Shown: positions 25,252-34,182 of the stretch, in pieces
Layout of the letters: every line of letters begins with the position of its first letter
Numbering within the stretch: position 1 is the stretch's first letter
Assembly (NCBI GenBank): GCA_002454505.1
Contig: DKJA01000130.1
Coordinates: 1-64,000, forward strand
DNA: 64,000 nucleotides
Direction of reading: 5' to 3'
From: Oxalobacteraceae bacterium UBA6704
GTDB taxonomy: Bacteria; Pseudomonadota; Gammaproteobacteria; Burkholderiales; Burkholderiaceae_D
Program-made: the position numbers and the translations under genes
Notes under the pieces: generated by a model
Seen by the model: the letters and a program-made list of their open reading frames with translations, nothing else
What the model was told of the DNA's origin: nothing
Database searches by the model: none

Positions 25252-27483
25252 ATGACTGAGCTGAAGAACAACGAACGCGAACTGTACCTGTTCCGGGTCC
25301 GCCTCACACTGCTGGGCGTGATGGTGTTCGTCTGCTTCGCGCTGCTGCTGGCCCGCTTCGTGTGGCTGCAGGTGATCAAGCACAGCGACTACGCGGCGCA
25401 GGCGGAAGACAACCGCATCGCCGTCGTGCCGATCCAGCCGAACCGGGGCCTGATCCTGGACCGCAACGGCGTGATCCTGGCCCGCAACTACTCCGCCTAC
25501 ACGCTGGAGATCACGCCGTCGAAGCTGCGCATCCCGCTCGACGAGATGATCGACCAGCTGGCCGGCATCGTCGAGGTGACGCCGAAGGACCGCCGGCGCT
25601 TCCGCAAGCTGCTCGACGAGTCGAAGAATTTCGCCAGCGTGCCGCTGCGCACCCGGCTGTCCGACGAAGAAGTGGCGCGCTTCACGGCGAACCGCTTCCG
25701 CTTCCCCGGCGTGGAAGTGCAGGCCCGCCTGTTCCGCAACTACCCGCTGGGCGAGACGGCGTCGCACGTGATCGGCTTCATCGGCCGCATCAACCAGCGC
25801 GAGGCGAAAGCGATCGAAGAGAGCGACAACGCGGCCAACTACAACGGCACCGACTACATCGGCAAGGAAGGCCTGGAGAAGAGCTACGAGCAGAAGCTGC
25901 ACGGCATCACCGGCTACGAAGAGGTGGAAGTGTCGGCCGGCGGCCGGGCGATCCGCACGCTGTCGCGCACGCCGCCGACGCCGGGCACCAACCTGATCCT
26001 GTCGATCGACATCGAGCTGCAGAAGGTCGCCGAGGAAGCGTTCGGCGAATGGCGCGGCGCGCTGGTGGCGATCGATCCGGCCACCGGCGACGTGCTGGCC
26101 TACGTGTCGCGGCCCGGCTACGACCCGAACCTGTTCGTCGACGGCATCGACACGCAGAGCTGGAACGAACTCAATACGTCGCTGGACCGGCCGATGGTGA
26201 ACCGGCCGCTGTCGGGCACCTATGCGCCCGGCTCCACGTTCAAGCCGTTCATGGCGCTGGCCGCGCTGGAGACGGGCAAGCGCACGCCGTCGCAGACGAT
26301 CTACGATCCGGGCTTCTGGTACCTGGGCAACCACAAGTTCCGCGACGACGTGCCGGGCGGCCACGGCACGGTGGACATGCGCAAGTCGATCGTCGTGTCC
26401 TGTAATACCTATTACTACATGCTGGGCCGCGACATGGGCATCGACATGATCCACGACTTCATGGCGCCGTTCGGCTTCGGCCAGAAGACCGGCATCGACC
26501 TGGAAAACGAGAAGACGGGCGTGCTGCCGTCGCAGGAATGGAAGCGCTCGCGCTACAAGAAGAACCCGGCGGCCGGCAAGTGGGTCGGCGGCGACACGAT
26601 CTCGGTGTCCAACGGCTCGGGCTACAATTCCTATACGCCGCTGCAGATCGCCCACGCGGTGGCCAACCTGGCCAACAACGGCATCGTCATGAAGCCCCAC
26701 CTGGTGAAGATCCTCGAGGATGGCGCCACCAAGTCGCGCACGCTGACGGTGCCGAAGGAAAGCTACCGCATTCCACTGAAGCAGGAAAACATCGACTTCA
26801 TCAAGAGCGCGATGGTGGGCGTGACGACGGAAGGCACGGGCGCCCGCGCGTTTGCCAACGCGGGCTATTCGGTGGGCGGCAAGACCGGTACCGCGCAGGT
26901 GGTGGGCATCCGCGCCAACGAGAAGTACAATTCGAAGACGCTGGCCGAGCGGCTGCGCGACAATGCGCTGTTCACGGCCTTTGCGCCGGCCGACAAGCCG
27001 AAGATCGCGCTGGCGATGGTGGTGGAAAACGCCGGCTTCGGCGGTGCGGTCGCCGCGCCGATCGCCCGCAAGGTGCTCGACTACTGGATCCTCGGCAAGC
27101 GCCCGACGGAAAAGGACACGACGCCGGTGCCGAAGGAAGATGCCGTATCGCTGGAACCTGTCGAAGGCTACGCGGCGGAAGAAGAGGCGGCGCTGGCCCG
27201 CGAGCAGATGGGGCTCGATAACGATGAAGAGGCGGCGGAGGCAGCCGCCAAGCCCGCGGCGCCTGCAGCAACGGCGAAAAAGCCGGCTGTGCCGGCAGCG
27301 CCCGGCCTGATGCCGCAGCGCCCACGCACGCCGGCACCCACGCCGCAGGCGCCAAAGCAGCCGGCCACGGTGCCGTCGGAGACGCCGCCGCAAGGAATCC
27401 AGGCGCCGCGCGCGCAGGCCCCTGCACCGGCGCCGGCCCGCCCCGCACAGCAACCTGCGGCCCTGCCGCCACGTAAGGAATGA
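25252..27483 (+). CDS. mrdA: Penicillin-binding protein 2 (peptidoglycan transpeptidase)
   Basis: A 743-residue class B PBP. After a membrane anchor near residues 20-42 comes the dimerisation domain and the transpeptidase domain with the active Ser328 in APGSTFKPF, the SNGSG motif and KTGT near residues 544-547. It cross-links peptidoglycan in lateral growth together with RodA. Residues from about 636 to the end are a Glu-then-Ala/Pro low-complexity tail of about 105 residues, missing from E. coli PBP2 (633 residues). The stop overlaps the rodA start (ATGA). Confidence 0.96.
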   Translation: MTELKNNERELYLFRVRLTLLGVMVFVCFALLLARFVWLQVIKHSDYAAQAEDNRIAVVPIQPNRGLILDRNGVILARNYSAYTLEITPSKLRIPLDEMIDQLAGIVEVTPKDRRRFRKLLDESKNFASVPLRTRLSDEEVARFTANRFRFPGVEVQARLFRNYPLGETASHVIGFIGRINQREAKAIEESDNAANYNGTDYIGKEGLEKSYEQKLHGITGYEEVEVSAGGRAIRTLSRTPPTPGTNLILSIDIELQKVAEEAFGEWRGALVAIDPATGDVLAYVSRPGYDPNLFVDGIDTQSWNELNTSLDRPMVNRPLSGTYAPGSTFKPFMALAALETGKRTPSQTIYDPGFWYLGNHKFRDDVPGGHGTVDMRKSIVVSCNTYYYMLGRDMGIDMIHDFMAPFGFGQKTGIDLENEKTGVLPSQEWKRSRYKKNPAAGKWVGGDTISVSNGSGYNSYTPLQIAHAVANLANNGIVMKPHLVKILEDGATKSRTLTVPKESYRIPLKQENIDFIKSAMVGVTTEGTGARAFANAGYSVGGKTGTAQVVGIRANEKYNSKTLAERLRDNALFTAFAPADKPKIALAMVVENAGFGGAVAAPIARKVLDYWILGKRPTEKDTTPVPKEDAVSLEPVEGYAAEEEAALAREQMGLDNDEEAAEAAAKPAAPAATAKKPAVPAAPGLMPQRPRTPAPTPQAPKQPATVPSETPPQGIQAPRAQAPAPAPARPAQQPAALPPRKE

Positions 27484-28601
27484 ACATGCGCATCAACGAA
27501 CGACGCTCGCTGTGGCGGCGCGTGCGCCCCTACCTGACGGTGTTCGACCCGCCGCTGATGGCGGTGCTGATGATGCTGCTGGCGACGAGCCTGATCACGC
27601 TGTACTCGGCCAGCATCGGCATCCCCGGCAAGATCGAGGACCAGGTGCGCAATATCGCCATGTCCGTCTTCGTCATGTGGGTGGTGGCCAACGTCACGCC
27701 GCAGATGATGATGCGGATCGCCGTGCCGGCCTACGCCGTCACGGTGCTGCTGCTGGTGGCGGTGGCGCTGTTCGGCACGATCAAGCTGGGCGCGCGGCGC
27801 TGGCTGCATATCGGCGTCATCGACATCCAGCCGTCCGAATTCGCCAAGATCGCCGTGCCGCTGATGCTGGCCTGGTTCTTCCAGCAGCAGCAGGGCCATT
27901 TGCGCTGGCACTCGTATGCGATCGGCGCCGTGCTGCTGGTGGTGCCGACGGCGCTGATCATGCGCCAGCCCGACCTGGGCACGTCGCTGCTGGTCGTGGC
28001 GGCCGGCTTCTGCGTGATCTACCTGGCCGGCCTGCCGTGGAAGGCGCTGCTGGCGCTGATCGTGGCCGGCGCGTGCAGCATGCCGATCGCCTGGTCGCTG
28101 CTGCACGACTACCAGCGCGAACGCGTGATGACGCTGATCGACCCAACGGCCGACCCGCTGGGCAAGGGCTTCCACATCATCCAGTCCGTCATCGCCATCG
28201 GTTCCGGCGGCACGATGGGCAAGGGCTGGACGAAAGGCACGCAGGCCCACCTGGAATTCATCCCCGAACGCACCACCGACTTCATCTTCTCCGTCTATTC
28301 GGAGGAATTCGGCCTGGCCGGCAACCTGTTCCTGCTGCTGCTGTACCTGCTGCTGATCGGCCGCGGCCTGATGATCACGGCGAATGCGCCGAACTTCTTC
28401 ACCCGGCTGCTGGCGGGGGCGACGACGATGATCTTCTTCACCTATGCCTTCGTCAACATGGGCATGGTCAGCGGCATCCTGCCGGTGGTCGGCGTGCCGC
28501 TGCCGTTCATGAGCTACGGCGGCACGGCGCTGCTGACGCTGGGCCTCGCGTCGGGCATCCTGATGAGCATCCAGCGCCACCGCAAGCTGGTGCAGACGTG
28601 A
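27480..28601 (+). CDS. mrdB: Rod shape-determining protein RodA (SEDS glycosyltransferase)
   Basis: A 373-residue SEDS-family protein with about ten membrane helices. The family motifs GARRWLHIGVIDIQPSEFAKIAVP, DLGTSLLVVAAG, FIPERTTDFIFSVYSEEFG and GVPLPFMSYGGTALLTL are all seen. It polymerises glycan strands with PBP2. Start at 27480 overlaps mrdA as ATGA; a second ATG at 27486 is also possible. The stop overlaps the rlpA start by one base (TGATG), so this whole set is coupled. Confidence 0.96.
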   Translation: MNMRINERRSLWRRVRPYLTVFDPPLMAVLMMLLATSLITLYSASIGIPGKIEDQVRNIAMSVFVMWVVANVTPQMMMRIAVPAYAVTVLLLVAVALFGTIKLGARRWLHIGVIDIQPSEFAKIAVPLMLAWFFQQQQGHLRWHSYAIGAVLLVVPTALIMRQPDLGTSLLVVAAGFCVIYLAGLPWKALLALIVAGACSMPIAWSLLHDYQRERVMTLIDPTADPLGKGFHIIQSVIAIGSGGTMGKGWTKGTQAHLEFIPERTTDFIFSVYSEEFGLAGNLFLLLLYLLLIGRGLMITANAPNFFTRLLAGATTMIFFTYAFVNMGMVSGILPVVGVPLPFMSYGGTALLTLGLASGILMSIQRHRKLVQT

Positions 28602-29638
28602 TGCGGGCACGCGTGACACGCTGGGCCGGCACGCCGGTACTGCTGGCGGCGTTGCTGGCGCTGGCCGGCTGCAGCGGCCCGGAAATCATCAGCCACCTGC
28701 CGGGCGCGCCGAAGGTCAAGCCGAAACATCGCGAACCGGGCACGCCGGACCTGCCGCCGGCGAACTCCGGGCGGGGCGGCTATTACAAGGACGACGGCCC
28801 GGGCGACAATCCGCCGCCGAACCTGATGCAGGTGCCGGATGCGGAAGTGTGCAACGATCCGCTGCTGCCCCGTTCGAACCGGCCGTACACGGTGCTGGGC
28901 AATACCTATACGCCGATCCCCGGCGACCAGCAGCTGACGCAGCGCGGCATGGGCACCTGGTACGGCAAGAAGTTCCACGGCCAGCGCACGTCGTCCGGCG
29001 AGCTGTACGACATGTACAAGATGACGGCCGCGCACACCACGCTGCCGATCCCGTCGTACGCGCGCGTGACGAACATCGGCAACGGCAACAGCGTCGTCGT
29101 GCGCATCAACGACCGCGGGCCGTTCCACTCGTCGCGCGTGATCGACGTGTCGTACACGGCGGCGCTGAAACTGGGCCTGCTGGCCAACGGCAGCGCGCAG
29201 CTGGAAGTCACCCGCATCATGCCGGACGAGATCGACCGCATGATCGCCGCCCGCAAGGCCGGCAACGTGATCGCCGCGGTGGAGGGCGTTTCCTCCGCGT
29301 CGCTGCAACCGGGCGCGCCGCTGCTGGTGTCGGCCGGGCCGGATGAACTGGAGAGCTTCATCCTGGCGCGCGGCACCGCCGAGGACACGCAGGCGCCGGG
29401 CACCGGCGGCTACTACTTGCAGCTGGGCGCCTACACCCGCGAGGAAAGCGCCGCGACGATGCGCGACCGGCTGGCCGGCGCCACGCGGGGCAGCGATTTC
29501 GAGGTGGTGCAGGCTGGGCAGGTGTACCGGCTGTATGGCGGGCCGTTCGCCAGCCGGCAGGAAGCGGCCGCGGCGGCGGCAAGGCTGCCGACGGCGTTGA
29601 GGCTGAAGCCGTTGATCGTGCAGCGGGAAGTGAACTGA
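28601..29638 (+). CDS. rlpA: Septal ring lytic transglycosylase RlpA, lipoprotein
   Basis: A 345-residue lipoprotein with lipobox LAGC (cysteine about residue 25). The double-psi beta-barrel domain carries GMGTWYGKKFHGQRTSSGELYDM and VVVRINDRGPFHSSRVIDVSY with the catalytic aspartate; a C-terminal SPOR domain (about 265-340, GGYYLQLGAYTREESA) binds denuded glycan. RlpA cleaves glycan strands without stem peptides at division sites. The ATG overlaps the rodA stop. It converges with a SPOR gene through a palindromic repeat. Confidence 0.93.
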   Translation: MRARVTRWAGTPVLLAALLALAGCSGPEIISHLPGAPKVKPKHREPGTPDLPPANSGRGGYYKDDGPGDNPPPNLMQVPDAEVCNDPLLPRSNRPYTVLGNTYTPIPGDQQLTQRGMGTWYGKKFHGQRTSSGELYDMYKMTAAHTTLPIPSYARVTNIGNGNSVVVRINDRGPFHSSRVIDVSYTAALKLGLLANGSAQLEVTRIMPDEIDRMIAARKAGNVIAAVEGVSSASLQPGAPLLVSAGPDELESFILARGTAEDTQAPGTGGYYLQLGAYTREESAATMRDRLAGATRGSDFEVVQAGQVYRLYGGPFASRQEAAAAAARLPTALRLKPLIVQREVN

Positions 29639-29681
29639 GGCGGGTTTTTTGCACTCAGGCGTTTAAGGCACGAACAGACCA

Positions 29682-29709
29682 GGGGACAGTCCCTTGCAGG
29701 GACAGTCCC
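29682..29709. repeat. Stop-proximal palindromic repeat, short copy
   Basis: GGGGACAGTCCC-TTGC-AGGGACAGTCCC, the right arm only. It ends one base before the stop codon of the minus-strand SPOR gene and lies in the convergent gap with rlpA. Confidence 0.8.
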
Positions 29710-29710
29710 G

Positions 29711-30394
29711 TTACTGGCACTTGCGGATCTGCTGATCCGGAAACTTCGTCACGATGGATGCCAGCCGTGTTTGCGTCTCGCTGCCGATGTCGCGGAACTG
29801 GTAAGCCACTTCCTTGCTGGGCGAGTAGCGGGGCGACACGCGGGCGCCGCGCACGCCCTGCTTGACGAGCGTGGCCAGCTGCGTCTGCGCCGCCGTCTCG
29901 CTCTTGAACACGCCCAGCGAAATCCCCCACCGCATCGGCTGGCTGTCGTTCATCACGAACAGGTTGGTCACGCCGCGCGCGCGCAGTTCGGCGGCCTTGC
30001 GGTCGGCCGCTTCCTTGCTGCCCTGCGGCGGAATGTTCACCATGTAGCTGGAGATATCCTGGCCCTGCACGTTGCGGCGCGACTGCCGGTCGCCCAGTTC
30101 CAGCTCGCCCACCTGCGCTTCGAAGCGGCGCGCTTCGGCCGGCGCGAAATTGCCGACGTCGAGGCAGGCCACCGTCACCGGTTCGTCTTTCGGCGCGGGC
30201 GGCGGCGGTGCCACGGCGGCCACGGCGGCGTTGGCCTGAGCCGCGGTCAGCGGCTTGAGCTCCTTCGCATTGAGCTGGTTGTTCAGCCGCGCCGGTTCGC
30301 GCTCGCCGTCGTTCAGGTTGCCGATATAGCCCTGGCCGGCCGCGAACAGCGCGGCATTGGCGGCCAGCAGCAGGAAAAAGATCAATTTCAGCAC
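29711..30394 (-). CDS. SPOR domain-containing membrane protein
   Basis: A 227-residue protein with an N-terminal membrane anchor (LKLIFFLLLAANAALFAAG), a Pro-rich linker with PPPPAPKDEP and a C-terminal SPOR-like domain (about 105-195, with SSYMVNIPPQGSKEAADRKAAELRARG and ISLGVFKSE). It likely binds septal peptidoglycan. The only suitable start is GTG at 30392-30394, which overlaps the coaX stop by seven bases; the open frame further upstream is opposite nothing conserved. It is the last gene of the argS-to-SPOR cluster. Confidence 0.82.
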   Translation of the reverse strand: MLKLIFFLLLAANAALFAAGQGYIGNLNDGEREPARLNNQLNAKELKPLTAAQANAAVAAVAPPPPAPKDEPVTVACLDVGNFAPAEARRFEAQVGELELGDRQSRRNVQGQDISSYMVNIPPQGSKEAADRKAAELRARGVTNLFVMNDSQPMRWGISLGVFKSETAAQTQLATLVKQGVRGARVSPRYSPSKEVAYQFRDIGSETQTRLASIVTKFPDQQIRKCQ

Positions 30395-31152
30395 AGTCCG
30401 TTCACCCGTTCCGCCAGCAGCGTGGCGTGCAGTCCGATCATCACGATATTGTCCACGTGGCGCGCCGGCCGCGCCAGCGCGGGCGCGATGTACACCGCCG
30501 CGCCACCGGAGATGATACAGCCTGCGCCCGCATGGCCGGCCAGCGCGCGGTCGATCGCACCGGCCTGCGCGTTCAGGCAGCCGGCCAGGATCGCATCGTC
30601 GGTATTGTCGGCAAACACGGGCGGCACGGCGGCGCCGGGCGCGATCTGCGGCAGCTGGGCCGTGTTGCGCGCCAGCGATGCGGCCATCAGGCCCAGGCCC
30701 GGCAGGATCATGCCGCCGATGAAGGTGCCGTGGGCGGTGACGGCATCGACGGTCGTCGCCGTGCCGCAGTTGGCCACCACGATGGCGCGGCCCGGTTCCA
30801 GCGCATGCGCGCCGATCGCCGCGGCGAAGCGGTCGCAGCCCAGCTGCGCGGGATTGCGGTAGCCGTTGACGATGCCGGCCCGCGCCGGCACGGATGCAAA
30901 CCATTCGATGACTGCATCGGGCGCAAGCGCCGCAAGCTGCTGTTCCAGCGCGGCGCGTACGGAACCGCCGGCCACGTTCGCTACCAGCACCGAGGCCGGC
31001 GCAACGCCGGCAGCGAGCCACTGCGCCGCCAGTTCTTCCAGCTGCCCGTGCGGCGCGGCGCCTTGCGCAGTCCACGTGCCGAGCGGCGCATCGGTGTCAG
31101 CGAGTGCCCACTTGACGCGGGTATTGCCGGCATCGATGAGGAGCCAGCTCAT
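30388..31152 (-). CDS. coaX: Type III pantothenate kinase
   Basis: A 254-residue ASKHA-fold kinase with the phosphate motif LLIDAGNTRVKWA at the start, GCDRFAAAIGAHAL and NCGTATTVDAV, and the C-terminal SGGAAVYIAPAL segment. It phosphorylates pantothenate in CoA synthesis and is not inhibited by CoA, unlike CoaA. Start at 31150-31152 overlaps the birA stop as ATGA. Pairing with birA is common in betaproteobacteria. Confidence 0.94.
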   Translation of the reverse strand: MSWLLIDAGNTRVKWALADTDAPLGTWTAQGAAPHGQLEELAAQWLAAGVAPASVLVANVAGGSVRAALEQQLAALAPDAVIEWFASVPARAGIVNGYRNPAQLGCDRFAAAIGAHALEPGRAIVVANCGTATTVDAVTAHGTFIGGMILPGLGLMAASLARNTAQLPQIAPGAAVPPVFADNTDDAILAGCLNAQAGAIDRALAGHAGAGCIISGGAAVYIAPALARPARHVDNIVMIGLHATLLAERVNGLC

Positions 31153-31973
31153 TTGGCGCCATCCTCGGCGAGGCGCAGCGACACGTCGCCGGACAGCACG
31201 GCTACTTGTCCCGCCGGCGTGTCGAGCAGCAGTCGACCCGTCTCGTCGACACCGGCGGCCAGGCCCTGCTGGACGATGGCGCCGTTGTCGAGGATATTGA
31301 CGGCCTGGCCGCGCCACCCCTGCAGCGCGTTCCACCGGTCGCGGAACGGCGCGAAGCCCGTGTCGTCGAATTCCGCCAGCACGGCGGCCAGGCGCGACAG
31401 CAGCGCCGCCACGAGCTCGTTGCGATCCATCCGCGCCAGCCACGGCGCCGACGACACGGTGCGGCCGATCGCCGCCTCCATCTCGTCCGGCATCAGCAGG
31501 TTCATGCCGCAGCCGATGACGGCCCAGATGGTGCCGTCCGGCGCCGTCTGCGTTTCGACGAGGATGCCGGCCAGCTTGGCGCCATCCTTCATCAGGTCGT
31601 TCGGCCACTTCAGCTGCACGGGCACGCCCTGCGCCGCCACCGTTTCGGCCAGCGCCACGCCGACGGCCAGCGGCAATCCGGCCAGCCGGTGCAGCGGGCC
31701 GCGGAACGGCCACGCCACCGAGAACGTCAGCGATGCGCCCGGTGCGGACAGCCACGGCCGGCCGGCGCGGCCGCGGCCGGCCACCTGGCGTTCGGCGATG
31801 CGCAGCACGGCGCCCGTCAGTTCGCCGGCATGGCCGCTGCCGGGCAGCCGGGCCAGCAGGTCGGCGTTCGTCGAGCCGGTCTGGACGACGGCTTCGATGA
31901 CGACATGGGAGGCGCCGGCGGCGCAGCGGGCGTGGATCGCGTCGGCGTCCAGCGCGGCAGGAATATCGGTCAT
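31149..31973 (-). CDS. birA: Biotin--[acetyl-CoA-carboxylase] ligase
   Basis: A 274-residue biotin protein ligase. The biotinyl-AMP loop GRGRAGRPWLSAPG is present in modified form, followed by KWPNDLM and the C-terminal beta-barrel. The N-terminus enters the catalytic domain quickly (TGSTNADLLARL by residue about 40), so there is no DNA-binding winged helix, making this a class I ligase without repressor function. It attaches biotin to AccB. Overlaps the SDR gene at its start and coaX at its end by four or fewer bases. Confidence 0.93.
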   Translation of the reverse strand: MTDIPAALDADAIHARCAAGASHVVIEAVVQTGSTNADLLARLPGSGHAGELTGAVLRIAERQVAGRGRAGRPWLSAPGASLTFSVAWPFRGPLHRLAGLPLAVGVALAETVAAQGVPVQLKWPNDLMKDGAKLAGILVETQTAPDGTIWAVIGCGMNLLMPDEMEAAIGRTVSSAPWLARMDRNELVAALLSRLAAVLAEFDDTGFAPFRDRWNALQGWRGQAVNILDNGAIVQQGLAAGVDETGRLLLDTPAGQVAVLSGDVSLRLAEDGAK

Positions 31974-32746
31974 GGTGCGTTCTTGCGCGCCTTGCGGGGC
32001 GCGCGGGCAAAGGCGAGATCATACAGCGCGTCGGGCAGCATGCGCAGCAGCTTTGCCACGACGCCCATCTGCCACGGGATCACGGTGTAGCGGGTGCCGC
32101 GCGCGATCGTGCGCACGGCCCGCTCGGCAAACCGCTCCGGCGCCAGCAGGAACGGCATCGGGTAGGCGTTCTGCTGCGTCATCGGCGTGTCGATATAGCC
32201 GGGCGCGATGGTCACCACCTTGATGCCGTACTCGCGCATCTCCAGCCGCAGCGATTCGCAGTAAGTGGCCACTGCCGCCTTCGATGCGCTGTAGGCGCCG
32301 CTGCCCGGCATGCCCCGTACGCCGGCCACGCTGGCGATGCCCACCAGCGTGCCGGCACCCTGCGCCCGCATCGCCGCGATGAACGGCGCGAACGTGGCGA
32401 CAGTCGCGGTGACGTTGGTGGCGAAGATGGCATCGAATACCGGCAGGTCTTCCGGCAGTTCCGTCAGCGTGCCGTGCGAGATGCCGGCATTGGCGATGAC
32501 GATGTCGATGCCGCCCGCATGGGCGATGAAGTCCTGCGCAGCGGCGGCGATGGCGGCGTGGTCGCGCACGTCCGCCTGGTAGTGGCGGTGCCGGTCGGGG
32601 TGGGGAAGGGGAGCGGTGAAGGCGCGGCGGGCAAGGAGGCCCAGCGTGGCACCCTGGGCGGCATAGCGGGCCGCCAGCGCCGCGCCCAGGCCGCTGGAGG
32701 CGCCCGTGATGAACACGCGCAGTCCGGCGGCCGGCGGGGTGGACAT
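31970..32746 (-). CDS. SDR family oxidoreductase
   Basis: A 258-residue short-chain dehydrogenase. The nucleotide motif TGASSGLGAALA, the NAGIS strand and the YSASKAA catalytic Tyr-Lys pair are visible, with a serine in VGIASVAG. Substrate unknown. The C-terminus has a hydrophobic and basic end (LLRMLPDALYDLAFARAPRKARKNAP) seen in membrane-proximal SDRs. Start at 32744-32746 shares a base with the dsbA stop; its stop overlaps the birA start. Confidence 0.9.
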   Translation of the reverse strand: MSTPPAAGLRVFITGASSGLGAALAARYAAQGATLGLLARRAFTAPLPHPDRHRHYQADVRDHAAIAAAAQDFIAHAGGIDIVIANAGISHGTLTELPEDLPVFDAIFATNVTATVATFAPFIAAMRAQGAGTLVGIASVAGVRGMPGSGAYSASKAAVATYCESLRLEMREYGIKVVTIAPGYIDTPMTQQNAYPMPFLLAPERFAERAVRTIARGTRYTVIPWQMGVVAKLLRMLPDALYDLAFARAPRKARKNAP

Positions 32747-33417
32747 TATTTTTTCCCGGCCCTGGCCTTGTTGACGAGGAAGTCGAGCACCTGCGTGGTG
32801 GCCTGCTGCTGCTTGGCTTCCGTGTCGAGGTCCTTGTTGGCCTGGCCCGTCAGGCTGGGCGATGCCTGCCAGCGGCCGTCGACGATAATCAGCGGCCAGT
32901 ACTCGACCTTGTACGAGTCCATCATCGCGGCCGCGCGGCGCACCTTGCCGGCCACGCCGAACGAGCGGTAGGCATCCATGAACTTCGCCTTGTCGATGCC
33001 GTTCTGGCCCACCCACGTGAACACCGCCTCATCGCGCGTGAAATCCTGGCGCTGGTTGTGCAGCGCGTTGAACACTTTCGACTGGTACTGGTCGGCCAGG
33101 CCCAGCGATTCGAGCGTGTAATACAGCTTCTGCTGCGGCGCCATGCGGTCGTTGTACGGCACGTGCACGCGCTTGAACACGATGTTGTCGCCCTGCTTCT
33201 TCACCCAGGCGGACAGCGTCGGATCGAAGGTATTGCAGTGCGGGCACCAGTAAGCGAAGAACTCGATGACCTCCACCTTCCTGCCGCTGTCCGTCGGCTG
33301 CGGCGTCGGCAGCACCTGGTACTCGGCACCTTCCTTCGGCGCGGCGGGCGATGCGGCAACGCCGAACGCGAGCAGCGACAGCGTGGTGGCGGACAGGATC
33401 TTCTTCAGGATGTGCAT
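32746..33417 (-). CDS. dsbA: Thiol:disulfide interchange protein DsbA
   Basis: A 223-residue periplasmic oxidase. Signal peptide MHILKKILSATTLSLLAFGVAAS, then the thioredoxin-fold with active site Cys58-Pro-His-Cys61 in FFAYWCPHCNTF and a cis-proline in VEYWPLIIVDG (the usual V-P is W-P here). It introduces disulfides into exported proteins. The start MHILKK at 33415-33417 was chosen over an upstream MSATRS start because it directly starts the signal peptide. It lies 11 bases after the SPOR gene in a tightly packed cluster. Confidence 0.93.
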   Translation of the reverse strand: MHILKKILSATTLSLLAFGVAASPAAPKEGAEYQVLPTPQPTDSGRKVEVIEFFAYWCPHCNTFDPTLSAWVKKQGDNIVFKRVHVPYNDRMAPQQKLYYTLESLGLADQYQSKVFNALHNQRQDFTRDEAVFTWVGQNGIDKAKFMDAYRSFGVAGKVRRAAAMMDSYKVEYWPLIIVDGRWQASPSLTGQANKDLDTEAKQQQATTQVLDFLVNKARAGKK

Positions 33418-33427
33418 CGTTTCTCCA

Positions 33428-34132
33428 TCACTTCTGGTTGCGGACAACGGCGACGTCGACGCCGTTTTCGGACAGCTTGCTGCGCACCTTGTTCATCGCC
33501 TCGACCTGCGTGAACGGGCCCACGCGAACGCGGTGCAGCACGCCGGAATCGGTGGTGCGGTCGGATACGGTGGCTTCGAAGCCGATCAGTGCCAGCTTGG
33601 CACGCACGGCTTCGGCATCGGCCACTTCGCGGTACGCGCCGGCCTGCAGATAATAAACCCACTTCTCGTCGCCCGCCGCGCTCGGTGCCGGCACGGCCGA
33701 CTGGGCCGGCGGCGCGGCCGTGTTCAGCGGCACCGGTGCGGCCGGCGCCGGGGCCGGCGGGGTGGTCGACCTGTGCGCATTCGGCTGCGCCTGGATGCGG
33801 TCGACGACGGCCTGCAGCGCATCCGCGGCGGCGGCTTTCGGCGGCTGCTGCGGTTGCTGTTGCTGCGGTTGCGCCGCATCGCGCTCGAAGTCGCGGTTCG
33901 CCGAGCGCGTGGCATCGCGGTTACCGTACATCGGCTTGTTCGGATCGGCGATCTGGCCGGACGATTCGGCCGGCTTGGCCGTGCGCGCCGCCCGTTCCGT
34001 GAACGGGGACTGTCCCTTGGTGATCATCAGCGCCACGATGACCGCGATGCCGAGGCCGATCACGAGGCCGATGATGATGCCGACCAGCGTGCTGCCCTGC
34101 TGGCGCTGCAAGGGGGAAGAGCGGAAAGTCAT
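33428..34132 (-). CDS. SPOR domain-containing protein, FtsN-like
   Basis: A 234-residue bitopic protein: cytoplasmic MTFRSSPLQRQQGST, membrane helix about 16-37, a periplasmic Gln/Pro/Ala-rich linker, and a C-terminal SPOR domain (about 158-232, WVYYLQAGAYREVADAEAVR). This layout matches the FtsN-type divisome proteins next to argS in many betaproteobacteria. It probably binds septal peptidoglycan. A repeat-family core is embedded in the codons for ITKGQSPFT just after the membrane helix (34005-34019). Confidence 0.88.
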   Translation of the reverse strand: MTFRSSPLQRQQGSTLVGIIIGLVIGLGIAVIVALMITKGQSPFTERAARTAKPAESSGQIADPNKPMYGNRDATRSANRDFERDAAQPQQQQPQQPPKAAAADALQAVVDRIQAQPNAHRSTTPPAPAPAAPVPLNTAAPPAQSAVPAPSAAGDEKWVYYLQAGAYREVADAEAVRAKLALIGFEATVSDRTTDSGVLHRVRVGPFTQVEAMNKVRSKLSENGVDVAVVRNQK

Positions 34133-34182
34133 TGTGCGGAAAGTCCTCGGGGTGGATTGAGCGATCGTTCTTGCAGCGTTAT

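Noticed and set aside
25237..27453. A 738-codon minus-strand frame opposite mrdA
   Set aside because: Same cause; the plus strand carries the transpeptidase motifs STFK and KTGT, and the minus-strand protein is Arg/His-rich without any motif.
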